64,000 bases of DNA, from the NCBI GenBank assembly GCA_965367295.1, contig CBDUHN010000002.1:96199-160198 (forward strand). Direction: 5' to 3'. Both the position numbers and the translations under genes were made by a program. The stretch's first letter is position 1; each line of letters starts with the position of its first letter. This document shows positions 25,163 to 33,697 of this stretch, in pieces. Below the pieces are notes generated by a model, which was not told the DNA's origin, made no database searches, and saw nothing but the letters and a program-made list of their open reading frames with translations. Source of the stretch: JAIVHA01 sp965367295 (GTDB lineage Bacteria > Pseudomonadota > Gammaproteobacteria > DSM-19610).

Positions 25163-26935
25163 TTGTTATTGCGCATACGGTTTTTGATCGCCTTGTTCAG
25201 CCTGTTTCCGCTGTTATCCGTGGCGGTGGAGACCGTTTCACTCCCGGAGCTGGCTCAGCTGGCCCGCTCCGGTGCACCTCAGCTGGCCCTGCAGCGGCTC
25301 GATGCCCAGCAGCCTCCCTATGCAGTGGACCCTGTTACCTGGATGCGTTACGAGCGTGAACGGGTCTATCTGTTGCGCGTCCTGGGCGATCTGGATGCAG
25401 TGATTGCGCGCCTCGCAGCGCTGCCGCAGGGCCTCTCCGCGGATTTCCGTAACTGGGCCCATACCGAATGGGCCGCGGCCCTGCTGGAACAGCAGCGTCC
25501 GCAGGAGGCATTGGCGGTCACGCGCAATCTGCTCTGGACGGCGCTGGATGCCGATCCGGAAGCCCGGGCGCGCTGGCGCCGGATGGTGATCAGTGGCTAC
25601 CTGGCCGATGGGGTGCTGGAGGATGCGCGCAGCGCACTGGTGCGCTATCAGCAGGACTTTGGTGATGGCAGCGAAGAATGGAAGCATCTGCGTGACCAGG
25701 TACTGCTGCGTACCGGTCGTTACGATGAAATGTTGGCTGCAGTCGATGGCAAGCAGGATGCGGTTACCCAGGTGCTGGCTACGGCAGCACGTCTGCGCAA
25801 CTCTACGCTGTCCGCGCAACAGGCCTATGATGCCGCTATCCACATTGCCAATGGGGACAAGACCCCGGATGTGACCCGTGCGCTCGCCTGGCAGCTGGCG
25901 GTGGAGGCCGCCCAGCCGCTGACCGTGCCGGTGTACATCGATACCCTCGAGCATGCATTGGCCTTTGCGGGACAGGCGGAACCGGGCTGGGAGTTGTTCC
26001 CGGTACAGGCGGATATGCTCTGGGATGCCTGGATTGCCCATGGACAGGCGCTTGGCAATCAGGAACAGCGCCTGCTGGGTTCCGATGATGACTGGTATTT
26101 CCCCGCCACCGAGGCCATCGAGAAAAATCCGGCGCGGGCGAGGGTGTTGTTTGCCATCCTGAGTGTCTATGGCAGTAGTCAGCAGCGCCGTGAACTGGCC
26201 CACGAATATCTGGTGTCGTTGCTGGCGAACCTGCCGCAGGGTGAGCGGCTGATTCGCAATCTCTACCTGCAATCCCGTCGCTTTTCCGCACAGGAATCGC
26301 TGCCCGGCGTTATTCGCTATCGACTCATAGACGAGGCACTGGAAAGCGGCGACCTGAATCTCGCCTCGCAGTTGATGCAGGGTATGGAGGCGCCACCACC
26401 GGGGACCGATGCACTGGAGTGGGGGTTACGTCGTGCCCGGGTGGCGATTCATACTGCCCGGCCGGAGGAGGGCGCGCGGGTGCTGGCTACGTTGCTGAAT
26501 GACGAGACCCCGCTGCAGGAAGTGCAGCTGGATCGCTGGATACAGGTGGTGTTCGACCTGCAAACCGTGCATGCTCATGCGCAGGCCCTGCCTCTGTTTG
26601 AGTCCTTGATGCGCCATGACCTGGATCCGCAGCGACGACGCGAACTACTGTTCTGGCAGGCCGACTCCTGGCAGGCGCTGGGCAATCCCGCTCAGGCCGC
26701 CTATCTTTACCTGCAGTCGGCTACGTTGCTGGATCCCTCTGCCATGGATCCCTGGGCCCAGACGGCCCGCTATCATGCTGCGCAGTCCCTGACTGAGGCC
26801 AGGCTGTTGCAGGATGCCCGGCGCATCTATACCACCCTGCTGAACAGTACTCGGGAACCGGGCCGACGTGCCGTGCTGCGCAATGAAATCCAGCGCCTGC
26901 AACTACGCTCCGTTACCCAGGAGGTGATGCCATGA
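25163..26935 (+). CDS. Exported TPR-like helical repeat protein, function unknown
   Basis: I do not recognise a named family. From TTG 25163 the product is 590 residues, with a signal-peptide-like start (LLLRIRFLIALFSLFPLLSV) and a long Ala/Leu/Arg-rich helical body. The body carries TPR-like pairs such as FWQADSWQALGNPAQAAYLY and TARYHAAQSLTEARLLQDAR near the end. TTG is preferred because GGGAG lies about nine bases upstream and the signal peptide then starts cleanly. An in-frame ATG at 25088 would add 25 hydrophilic residues. It overlaps the next gene by four bases. A periplasmic or outer-membrane-associated scaffold is an inference. Confidence 0.72.
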   Translation: MLLRIRFLIALFSLFPLLSVAVETVSLPELAQLARSGAPQLALQRLDAQQPPYAVDPVTWMRYERERVYLLRVLGDLDAVIARLAALPQGLSADFRNWAHTEWAAALLEQQRPQEALAVTRNLLWTALDADPEARARWRRMVISGYLADGVLEDARSALVRYQQDFGDGSEEWKHLRDQVLLRTGRYDEMLAAVDGKQDAVTQVLATAARLRNSTLSAQQAYDAAIHIANGDKTPDVTRALAWQLAVEAAQPLTVPVYIDTLEHALAFAGQAEPGWELFPVQADMLWDAWIAHGQALGNQEQRLLGSDDDWYFPATEAIEKNPARARVLFAILSVYGSSQQRRELAHEYLVSLLANLPQGERLIRNLYLQSRRFSAQESLPGVIRYRLIDEALESGDLNLASQLMQGMEAPPPGTDALEWGLRRARVAIHTARPEEGARVLATLLNDETPLQEVQLDRWIQVVFDLQTVHAHAQALPLFESLMRHDLDPQRRRELLFWQADSWQALGNPAQAAYLYLQSATLLDPSAMDPWAQTARYHAAQSLTEARLLQDARRIYTTLLNSTREPGRRAVLRNEIQRLQLRSVTQEVMP

Positions 26936-27429
26936 AAGAAGATGCCTTTGATTTTGTCCTGCCCAGCCCGCTTGGGCGCCTGGGAGGATGCCTGGAGGGT
27001 GGCCGGCTCTGCCGCATCGAATACCTTGGCCAGGATGTGCTGCTGAAACCGGCCTCCAGTGTGGCGGGCAAGCGGGTCGTGGCAGCGCTGGAGGCCTATT
27101 TCAGCAACGGTTGCCAGATATTGGAATTACCTCCCATGGCATTGGCGGGCACCCCGTTTCAGCAGCGTGTGTGGCAGGCGTTGTGCGCTATCCCGGCTGG
27201 CACGACCGTTACTTATGGCGAGTTGGCCGAATGCATCGACAGTGGTGCACGGGCGGTTGGCGGCGCCTGTCGTGAAAATCCCGTACCCATTCTGATTCCC
27301 TGTCACCGGGTGGTCGGCAAGACCGATAGCGGTGGTTACTCGGGACACCGGCAGGGGCCGATGATGGCGCGTAAATACTGGTTGCTGGCCCATGAAGGGG
27401 CGGCGGAGCCGTTACCCATCGCCCTGTAA
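26932..27429 (+). CDS. ogt: Methylated-DNA--protein-cysteine methyltransferase
   Basis: This suicide repair protein transfers O6-alkyl groups from guanine to its own cysteine. The 165-residue product has the active-site IPCHRVV (Cys124), helix-turn-helix region PFQQRVWQALCAIPAGTTVTYGELA and the Arg-finger element ARAVGGACRENP. There is no Ada-type N-terminal domain, so it is the stand-alone Ogt/AGT form. It is coupled to the upstream TPR-like gene by a four-base overlap. Confidence 0.95.
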   Translation: MKEDAFDFVLPSPLGRLGGCLEGGRLCRIEYLGQDVLLKPASSVAGKRVVAALEAYFSNGCQILELPPMALAGTPFQQRVWQALCAIPAGTTVTYGELAECIDSGARAVGGACRENPVPILIPCHRVVGKTDSGGYSGHRQGPMMARKYWLLAHEGAAEPLPIAL

Positions 27430-27461
27430 GGGGGGGCGGGCAGCCAATTGTGCCTGCCGAC

Positions 27462-27490
27462 CTTGAAATAGGGTCTTTTCGTCCCCATCT
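27462..27490 (+). promoter_or_regulatory. Sigma-32 (RpoH) heat-shock promoter of htpG
   Basis: CTTGAAA (27462-27468), a 14-base spacer and CCCCATCT (27483-27490) match the gammaproteobacterial RpoH consensus (CTTGAAA, CCCCATnT) completely. It lies about 50 bases upstream of htpG, so heat-shock control of htpG is expected. Confidence 0.88.
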
Positions 27491-27539
27491 GCTGAAATTG
27501 CATTCTGTTATGTAATTCAGACAAGGTGAGTTCGACGCT

Positions 27540-29426
27540 ATGACCATCGAAGCCCATAAGGAAACCCTCGAGTTCCAGACCGAAGTGCGTCAGCTGCTCA
27601 AGCTGATGATCCATTCCCTGTATTCCAACCAGGAGATCTTCCTGCGTGAACTGATCTCCAATGCCTCGGATGCCTGTGACAAGCTGCGTTTCGAGGCGCT
27701 GGCCGATGACGCCCTGTACGAAGGCGATCAGGGCTCGGAGATCCGCATCGATATCGATAAGGACGCCCGTACCCTGACCATCCACGACAAGGGCATTGGC
27801 ATGAGTCGCCAGGAGGTGATGGACAATATCGGCACCATCGCCAAGTCCGGCACCCGCCAGTTCTTTGAATCCCTCACCGGTGACCAGAGCAAGGACAGCC
27901 AGCTCATCGGCCAGTTCGGGGTCGGTTTTTATTCCGCTTTTATCGTCGCCGACAAGGTTACCCTGGTGACGCGTCGCGCCGGCCTGGGTGCCGAGCACGG
28001 GGTTTGCTGGGTCTCCGACGGAGAGGGCAGCTACAGCCTGGAAACGGTGGCAAAGGCCGAACGCGGCACCAGTGTGACCCTGCACCTGCGCGAGGGTGAG
28101 GATGATTTTCTCGAGCCCTACAGGGTGCGTTCGGTGATCACCAAGTATTCCGACCACATCTCGCTGCCCATCCAGATGAAGTCGCTGGATGAGGATAAAA
28201 AAGACGAATACGAAACCATCAACAAGGCCTCGGCACTGTGGACCCGCGCCAAGCGCGACATCAAGGAGGACGAGTACCAGGAATTCTATAAACATGTCGG
28301 CCATGACTTCGAGGACCCGCTGGCCTGGACCCATAACCATGTGGAAGGCACCCAGGAATACACCTCCCTGTTCTATATTCCCAAGCGGGCGCCCTTCGAC
28401 CTCTGGGATCGCGAACGCCGTCACGGCATCAAGCTCTACGTGCGCCGCGTGTTCATCATGGACGATGCCGAACAGCTGATGCCGCAGTATCTGCGTTTTG
28501 TACGCGGCGTAGTGGATTCCAATGATCTGCCGCTCAATGTGTCGCGCGAAATCCTTCAGCATAGCAAGATCATCGACACTATCCGCTCGGCCTCGGTGAA
28601 GAAGGTGCTGGGTCTGCTCGAAACAATCGCCAAGGATGAGCCGGAAAAATACCAGGAATTCTGGGGGCAATTCGGTCGCGTGCTGAAGGAAGGACCCGGC
28701 GAGGATTTCGCCAACCGCGAACGCATCGCCAGACTGCTGCGCTTTGCCAGCACCCACAATGATACCGAACAGCAGGTGGTATCACTGGAAGACTATGTCG
28801 GTCGTATGAAAGAAGGCCAGGACAAGATCTATTTCGTGACGGCCGACAGTTTTTCCGCTGCCAGGAACAGTCCACATCTCGAAGTGTTCCGCAAGCATGG
28901 TATCGAGGTCCTGCTGCTGTCCGACCGCGTGGATGACTGGATGATTTCCCACCTGAGTGAGTTCGACGGCAAATCACTGGTCTCCATCGCCAAAGGTGAT
29001 CTGGACCTTGGTAAACTGGAGGACGAGCAGGAAAAGGAGCAGGCGGAAAAGGCTGCGGACGAATACAAGGATGTGCTGGAGCGCATGCAACAGGCGCTGG
29101 GCGACCAGGTCAAGGAAGTGCGTGTCAGTCACCGCCTGACCAGTTCACCCTCCTGTCTGGTGCTGGAGCAACAGGATATGGCCATACATATGCAGAAGAT
29201 CCTCCAGCAGGCCGGGCATGAGATCCCGGTCAGCAAGCCTATTCTGGAGATCAATCCTGGGCATGCGCTGGTGCAGCGCTTGAAAGCGGATATGAACGAA
29301 GACCGCTTTGGCGACTGGAGTCATGTGTTGTTCGATCAGGCCATGCTCAGTGAGGGCGGGCAGCTTGAAGATCCGGCGGCCTTTGTACGGCGGCTGAACG
29401 AGCTGCTGTTGACCCTCTCCGCCTGA
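27540..29426 (+). CDS. htpG: Molecular chaperone HtpG (Hsp90)
   Basis: HtpG is the bacterial Hsp90 ATPase chaperone. The 628-residue protein shows the GHKL ATP site (ELISNASDACDKLRFEAL, IHDKGIGMSR, GQFGVGFYSAFIVADKV), the middle-domain LPLNVSREILQ and a C-terminal dimerisation domain. Size matches the family. It is preceded by a full-consensus sigma-32 promoter and followed by a hairpin at 29443. Confidence 0.98.
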   Translation: MTIEAHKETLEFQTEVRQLLKLMIHSLYSNQEIFLRELISNASDACDKLRFEALADDALYEGDQGSEIRIDIDKDARTLTIHDKGIGMSRQEVMDNIGTIAKSGTRQFFESLTGDQSKDSQLIGQFGVGFYSAFIVADKVTLVTRRAGLGAEHGVCWVSDGEGSYSLETVAKAERGTSVTLHLREGEDDFLEPYRVRSVITKYSDHISLPIQMKSLDEDKKDEYETINKASALWTRAKRDIKEDEYQEFYKHVGHDFEDPLAWTHNHVEGTQEYTSLFYIPKRAPFDLWDRERRHGIKLYVRRVFIMDDAEQLMPQYLRFVRGVVDSNDLPLNVSREILQHSKIIDTIRSASVKKVLGLLETIAKDEPEKYQEFWGQFGRVLKEGPGEDFANRERIARLLRFASTHNDTEQQVVSLEDYVGRMKEGQDKIYFVTADSFSAARNSPHLEVFRKHGIEVLLLSDRVDDWMISHLSEFDGKSLVSIAKGDLDLGKLEDEQEKEQAEKAADEYKDVLERMQQALGDQVKEVRVSHRLTSSPSCLVLEQQDMAIHMQKILQQAGHEIPVSKPILEINPGHALVQRLKADMNEDRFGDWSHVLFDQAMLSEGGQLEDPAAFVRRLNELLLTLSA

Positions 29427-29442
29427 TACACAACGACGTTAG

Positions 29443-29470
29443 CTGCAGGGGCGGATGATCGCCCCTGCAG
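29443..29470 (+). terminator. Hairpin after htpG
   Basis: An 11-bp perfect stem (CTGCAGGGGCG / CGCCCCTGCAG) with a 6-base loop lies 16 bases after the htpG stop. There is no T-run, so it is either a weak terminator or an mRNA 3'-end stabiliser. Confidence 0.6.
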
Positions 29471-29515
29471 GTCGCGCTGTATACCGGTGAGAGAGTTGAG
29501 TGAACCGCATCCATC

Positions 29516-30145
29516 ATGAATGAACCCAGAAAACCCATCCTGCTGGCCACGGTCTTTTCCGATTACATCTGTCCCTTCTGTTATGTGGGCGATGCTCGGC
29601 TCAATCACCTGCGTGACGAGTACGAGCTGCGCATCAACTGGTGTTTTCTGGAGATTCACCCCGATACACCGCCGCAAGGTCAACCGGTGACGGAACTGGG
29701 CTACGATCCCGAAACCTGGCACCGCATGATGGACACCCTCGATGAGATGGCGCAGCAGGAAGGTCTGTCATTGAAGGAGCATGTGTTCACCACCAATTCC
29801 CACCGGGCCCTGTTACTGGCCGAGGCGGCCAAAACGGCCGGTGCTGAGCGGTTTTACCGGCTTCACCAGCGCCTGTTCGAGGCCTTTTTTGTGGAAGGCC
29901 GGAACATCGGTGATGAGGCCGTGCTACGCGGTCTCGCCCAGGAAGCCGGGATGTCCTCTGCATTGTGTGATAGCGCCTGGACTGATCCGCGTTTCGAGCA
30001 GCGTCTGTATCAGAACCGTCATGCGGCGGAGGAATTGGGGGTGCGTGCGACACCGACTTTTTTCATCGGTGAGCAGCGCCTGAACGGCGCTGTCACCACG
30101 GAACAGTTGTTGGCGGCGGCACGGCATTCGATAGCGCAGGCATGA
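29516..30145 (+). CDS. DsbA-family (FrnE-like) thiol oxidoreductase
   Basis: A 209-residue thioredoxin-fold protein with CPFC active site near residue 20 (FSDYICPFCYVGDARL), an inserted helical domain and a cis-proline loop (VRATPTFFIG). It has no signal peptide, so it is cytoplasmic, like the FrnE and 2-hydroxychromene-2-carboxylate isomerase branch rather than periplasmic DsbA. A stress-related disulfide isomerase or reductase role is inferred. Its stop overlaps the hslR start (ATGA), giving an htpG - DsbA-like - hslR stress-themed cluster. Confidence 0.88.
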   Translation: MNEPRKPILLATVFSDYICPFCYVGDARLNHLRDEYELRINWCFLEIHPDTPPQGQPVTELGYDPETWHRMMDTLDEMAQQEGLSLKEHVFTTNSHRALLLAEAAKTAGAERFYRLHQRLFEAFFVEGRNIGDEAVLRGLAQEAGMSSALCDSAWTDPRFEQRLYQNRHAAEELGVRATPTFFIGEQRLNGAVTTEQLLAAARHSIAQA

Positions 30146-30534
30146 GTGAATCCAATGAACCGCGGGTGCGGGCGGACAAGTGGCTGTGGGCGGCACGGTT
30201 CTTCAAAACCCGGGGTCTTGCCACTGAGGCGATCCAGGGCGGCAAGGTGCATGTCAATGGCGCCCGCGTGAAACCCGCACGGCTTCTACAGGTGGGCGAT
30301 AGCCTCGAAATCCACAAGGGGCCACAGCAGTTCATCGTGGTGGTCATGAACCTGTCGGAACGGCGTGGTTCCGCAACCGTGGCGCAGACCCTCTACCGCG
30401 AAACCGATGAAAGCATCCTGGCGCGCGACCTGCAGCGTGAGCAGCATCGGCTGCTGGCGAGCAGCGCACCTCACCCTGACCGTAAGCCGGATAAGAAACA
30501 ACGCCGGCAGTTACGGAGGATGAAGGATTCGTAG
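30142..30534 (+). CDS. hslR: Heat-shock ribosome-associated protein HslR (Hsp15)
   Basis: Hsp15 binds free 50S subunits that carry a nascent chain and helps recycle them. The 130-residue protein has an N-terminal S4 RNA-binding domain (VRADKWLWAARFFKTR, GGKVHVNGARVKPARLLQVGD) and a basic C-terminal tail (RKPDKKQRRQLRRMK). Length fits the family (~130). It overlaps the upstream oxidoreductase gene by four bases. Confidence 0.93.
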   Translation: MSESNEPRVRADKWLWAARFFKTRGLATEAIQGGKVHVNGARVKPARLLQVGDSLEIHKGPQQFIVVVMNLSERRGSATVAQTLYRETDESILARDLQREQHRLLASSAPHPDRKPDKKQRRQLRRMKDS

Positions 30535-30637
30535 ATTGAAAAGACACGTTGTATAGTCATTGCAACCGCGTGGATAACACCAGGCGGCCTCCAGGCTGTT
30601 CAACCAGGACCCGCGATTTTCCCCGGCATTATCTTGC

Positions 30638-31303
30638 TCAACCCTGCTGTGCCTGTGCCTCCAATCGTGCCTTCAGGTCGGGGTCGAGCCCCAGCTGGCG
30701 CGCGAGTTCGTCCAGATAACTGCGCTCCATGAAGCTTCCGTCGTCGATAACCAGCACGCTGGCCATATAGATTTCCGCACCCATCTCGGGAGTGTGTGCA
30801 GCACGGGCGACTTCAGCAGGATCCAGCGGTCGGCGCAGCTCCTGATCGAGCCAGGTACGCAATTCCGGATCATCACTCAGGCGGGTGGTTTCCGCCTCGA
30901 TGAGTGCTCGCTCGCGGTCGTCGATGTGGCCGTCGGATTTGGCCGCGGCCACCAGTGCCTTGAGCATGGCGCGGCTGTGTTCTTCCGCTTCCACACCGAT
31001 GACGCGATCAGCGGTGCGCGGCGCGACGGTATTCGCGCCGGCGGTTTGCTGTTGCCAGTCGGTATAGGTCCGGTAGACCAGTGCGCCAAGGGCGGCGACG
31101 CCACCGTAGGCCAGTAGATTCCCGCCGATCTTGCGTACTCGCTTGCTACCCAGTAACAGGCCCAGGGCGCCACCGACCGCAGCCCCTTTGCCGAAGGTGC
31201 CGATGCCATCGTTACCGGTGGCGCGGTTTACGGCGGCACCGCCTGACTCCAGCAACGACTTGCCATTCTGCAATAGTTGATTCAGGAACGACTGGGTGTT
31301 CAT
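30638..31303 (-). CDS. DUF533/TerB-like membrane-associated protein
   Basis: This 221-residue protein resembles YebE-type DUF533 proteins. The N-terminus (~1-25) is amphipathic and the segment ~40-80 is Gly/Ala-rich and hydrophobic (GAAVGGALGLLLGSKRVRKI, YGGVAALGALVY). Residues ~110-215 form a TerB-like helical domain (AEEHSRAMLKALVAAAKSDG HIDDRE; acidic metal-binding residues plausible). The function is unknown. It is transcribed away from hslR (tail to tail). Confidence 0.82.
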   Translation of the reverse strand: MNTQSFLNQLLQNGKSLLESGGAAVNRATGNDGIGTFGKGAAVGGALGLLLGSKRVRKIGGNLLAYGGVAALGALVYRTYTDWQQQTAGANTVAPRTADRVIGVEAEEHSRAMLKALVAAAKSDGHIDDRERALIEAETTRLSDDPELRTWLDQELRRPLDPAEVARAAHTPEMGAEIYMASVLVIDDGSFMERSYLDELARQLGLDPDLKARLEAQAQQG

Positions 31304-31516
31304 GATGAGCGGTATTCTCCGGGCGCGTAGCGCTCCAAATGGTGAAAATCTACGGATTGCGTTTGCGCGAGTCTAGGCGAAGGAACTGAATTCAGGCTGA
31401 AAACCGTGCAGGGATGGTGTGTGGTAGAGCTGGGCAACAGGATGCTCAGCTCGATCGCCTGGGTGAAGGGAGCTCTTCGGAATGCTAGCGTGATACGAAG
31501 TGGGCCAGGCTGAAAC

Positions 31517-32215
31517 TCAGCAGTAGGCGACCCGATCGGGCTCGTCATAATGGGAGATCAGGGCCCAGATGATCGGAATCATGGGGTCGCTATCGGGCGC
31601 GGTATTGATGACCAGCGGCAGATTGGCCGGTTTGGTTTCCAGCAGGTGCAGGGCCTGGCTGCACACATCTTTACCACCGTCCATGTTGATCAGGGCGAGG
31701 TCGTATGCGCCCTGGAACAGGGCCAGTTCTGTTTCACCGGCATCCCGTGTGCGCACCAGCTGTACCTGCCGGCCCATGGTGTCTTCCACCAATTGTGCCT
31801 GCGTATCATCGTTTTCCACATGTAACACGCGCGGTCGGCGACCAGCGCTGCGTTGGCTGGCCTGTTTCAACGCGAAGACCATGCGGGCCTGATTGGCGGA
31901 ACGGTCGAGCCAATCGGGCATGTCGTTGGCCAGGCGGCGTGATTTGTGGCGCGTGGTCAGTACCATGACCGGCAGGTCGAGGTGTTCACGGCGGATGTCC
32001 AGGGCCAATGAGATGCCATCCTGGTCGGGCAGCAGCAGGTCGATGGCGATGCCATCGTAGAATTGCCTGCGCAGCATGCGGTGAGCCTCGCCGACATTGC
32101 TGGCTAGCTCTACCTGGATACCGGCGCGGCGCAGCTGTTCAGCCAGCGGATGCTTGCCGTCGTGGGAAGATTCACATAATAGAATACAGGGTGAACCGGT
32201 CATTCCAATGCCCAT
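31517..32215 (-). CDS. Double-receiver response-regulator-like protein
   Basis: A 232-residue protein made of two CheY-like modules and no output domain. Module 1 (~10-120) has the phospho-acceptor region FYDGIAIDLLLPDQDG and a QVELASNVGEA helix. Module 2 (~128-230; RVLHVENDDTQAQLVEDTMG) looks degenerate, with LALINMDGG in place of a normal Asp-containing beta-3. No kinase is adjacent. A strong hairpin lies directly upstream of its GAGG ribosome-binding site. It may act as a phosphate sink or protein-interaction adaptor; this is inference. Confidence 0.75.
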   Translation of the reverse strand: MGIGMTGSPCILLCESSHDGKHPLAEQLRRAGIQVELASNVGEAHRMLRRQFYDGIAIDLLLPDQDGISLALDIRREHLDLPVMVLTTRHKSRRLANDMPDWLDRSANQARMVFALKQASQRSAGRRPRVLHVENDDTQAQLVEDTMGRQVQLVRTRDAGETELALFQGAYDLALINMDGGKDVCSQALHLLETKPANLPLVINTAPDSDPMIPIIWALISHYDEPDRVAYC

Positions 32216-32638
32216 GTTGCCTCATGTTGCGGGTTGTGAACGGCTTTGCTCTATGGCACAACCCGCGTTGTTCTGGTGCCTGTGCATGGCATGCACTGCA
32301 TGCCAGAAAGTAACGGCACCCGTGGCGTTTTTTTGAGGGGGATTTTTCGCATGCCGACATGGCATGTGGATGGCTGGGCCAGCTGCCCCTACGGCACCAT
32401 TCACCTGTGCCGATTCCCGGGCGGCGGCCGGAACCTGAGCTATCCAGTGGGCCCTCCCGGTGCCATCCATGCGTCCCACGGCAGACGCATAGGAGGACCA
32501 CAGGCAACCCTTTTAATCTCCGTGGGAATATGCAATTCCACTGCAAAATGCGTAACATGAGCAGAACTTGCGCGGCCTGTTCGATGACAATAATGCCGCG
32601 CCCTGACCCTTGATCAGCCCAGATGTGGTGGAAGACAC
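32216..32638. other. Structured gene-free region between regulator and MoxR gene
   Basis: This ~420-base divergent gap contains several strong inverted repeats. GCGGGTTGTG/CACAACCCGC is at 32229-32266 (10 bp perfect, 18-base loop). GGCATGCA/TGCATGCC is at 32288-32304. An imperfect hairpin followed by T7 lies at 32312-32334. ATGCGT/ACGCAT lies at 32469-32490, directly before an AGGAGG that has no start codon near it. Reading frames of about 100 codons on both strands look non-coding. It may hold a leader for the minus-strand regulator or a short plus-strand RNA ending at the T7. Confidence 0.5.
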
Positions 32639-33685
32639 ATGCGCCCCTCGCAATTGAATACCGTTCTGCAACGAGAATTTGAAAGTACCCATACTGGCCA
32701 CCATACCCCCGTGATGCTGTGGGGTCCCCCGGGGGTCGGCAAATCCCAGATGGTGGCGCAGGTGGCGGCGGATCACGGCGTACCGGTGATCGATATCCGT
32801 CTATCCCAGATGGAGCCCAGTGATCTGCGCGGGATTCCCTTCCGGGTCAGCGATCATGTCGAATGGGCGATTCCCGCCATGCTCCCGGATGCCGAGCGTC
32901 ATGGGTCGCGCGGCATTCTGTTTCTCGATGAAATCACCTCGGTACCGCCCAGCGTTTCCGCCGCCGCCTATCAGTTGATCCTCGACCGCCGCCTGGGTGC
33001 CTATGAGGTACCTGCCGGCTGGGCGATCTTCGCCGCCGGTAACCGCCAGGGGGATCGTGGGGTTACCTATACCATGCCAGCTCCGCTGGCCAATCGCTTT
33101 TCCCATTTCGAGCTGGACGTGAACCTCGATGACTGGGTAGCCTGGGCCTATGCTCACGGCATCGACGAGCGCCTGATCGGCTTTTTGCGCTTTCGTCCCG
33201 AGCTGTTGTTTGAATTCGACCCCGCGCACAACCCGGTGGCCTTTCCCTCGCCGCGTTCCTGGGAATTCGCCCATCGTGCATTGCACAAGTTCGGTGATAA
33301 TTCGGAGCTTATGGTGGGGGCGCTACAGGCCTGTGTCGGTCCGGCGGCCGGGATCGAACTGTCGGCATTCGTGGAAAACCTCGACCAGCTGCCGGATATG
33401 GATGCCATTCTCAAGGGCGAGCAGGTGCCGGTACCACGGGAAACCGACCTGCAGTATGCCGTCGCGTCGGCGCTGGTGGCGCGCGCCATTCGGGTCAAGG
33501 ATACCCCTGAGGCCAGTGAAGGCTGGGGTCACATACTTGATTACGCCGGTCGTTTCCCGCAGCGTGAAATGGGGGTGATGCTGGTATCCGACATGCACCG
33601 TGCGGTGGGGCAGGAGTTGTTCAGCGTGCCCCAGTTTTCGGTGTGGGCCAAGGCCGTGGCCGATGTGATGCTGTTTGACATGTAG
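32639..33685 (+). CDS. MoxR-type AAA+ ATPase
   Basis: This 348-residue AAA+ protein has Walker A GPPGVGKS (29-36), Walker B GILFLDEITS, a sensor-1-like IFAAGNRQGDRG and an arginine-finger region ANRFSHFELDV. MoxR ATPases act with VWA-domain partners as chaperones for cofactor insertion or complex assembly. The next gene, 12 bases on, encodes exactly such a partner. The pair resembles RavA-ViaA in logic but is of a different subfamily. The substrate is unknown. Confidence 0.9.
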   Translation: MRPSQLNTVLQREFESTHTGHHTPVMLWGPPGVGKSQMVAQVAADHGVPVIDIRLSQMEPSDLRGIPFRVSDHVEWAIPAMLPDAERHGSRGILFLDEITSVPPSVSAAAYQLILDRRLGAYEVPAGWAIFAAGNRQGDRGVTYTMPAPLANRFSHFELDVNLDDWVAWAYAHGIDERLIGFLRFRPELLFEFDPAHNPVAFPSPRSWEFAHRALHKFGDNSELMVGALQACVGPAAGIELSAFVENLDQLPDMDAILKGEQVPVPRETDLQYAVASALVARAIRVKDTPEASEGWGHILDYAGRFPQREMGVMLVSDMHRAVGQELFSVPQFSVWAKAVADVMLFDM

Positions 33686-33697
33686 GCCGTATGGTCG

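Noticed and set aside
32172..32560. Reading frames of ~100-130 codons on both strands before the MoxR gene
   Set aside because: The frames coincide with inverted repeats, resemble no protein family and lack start signals.
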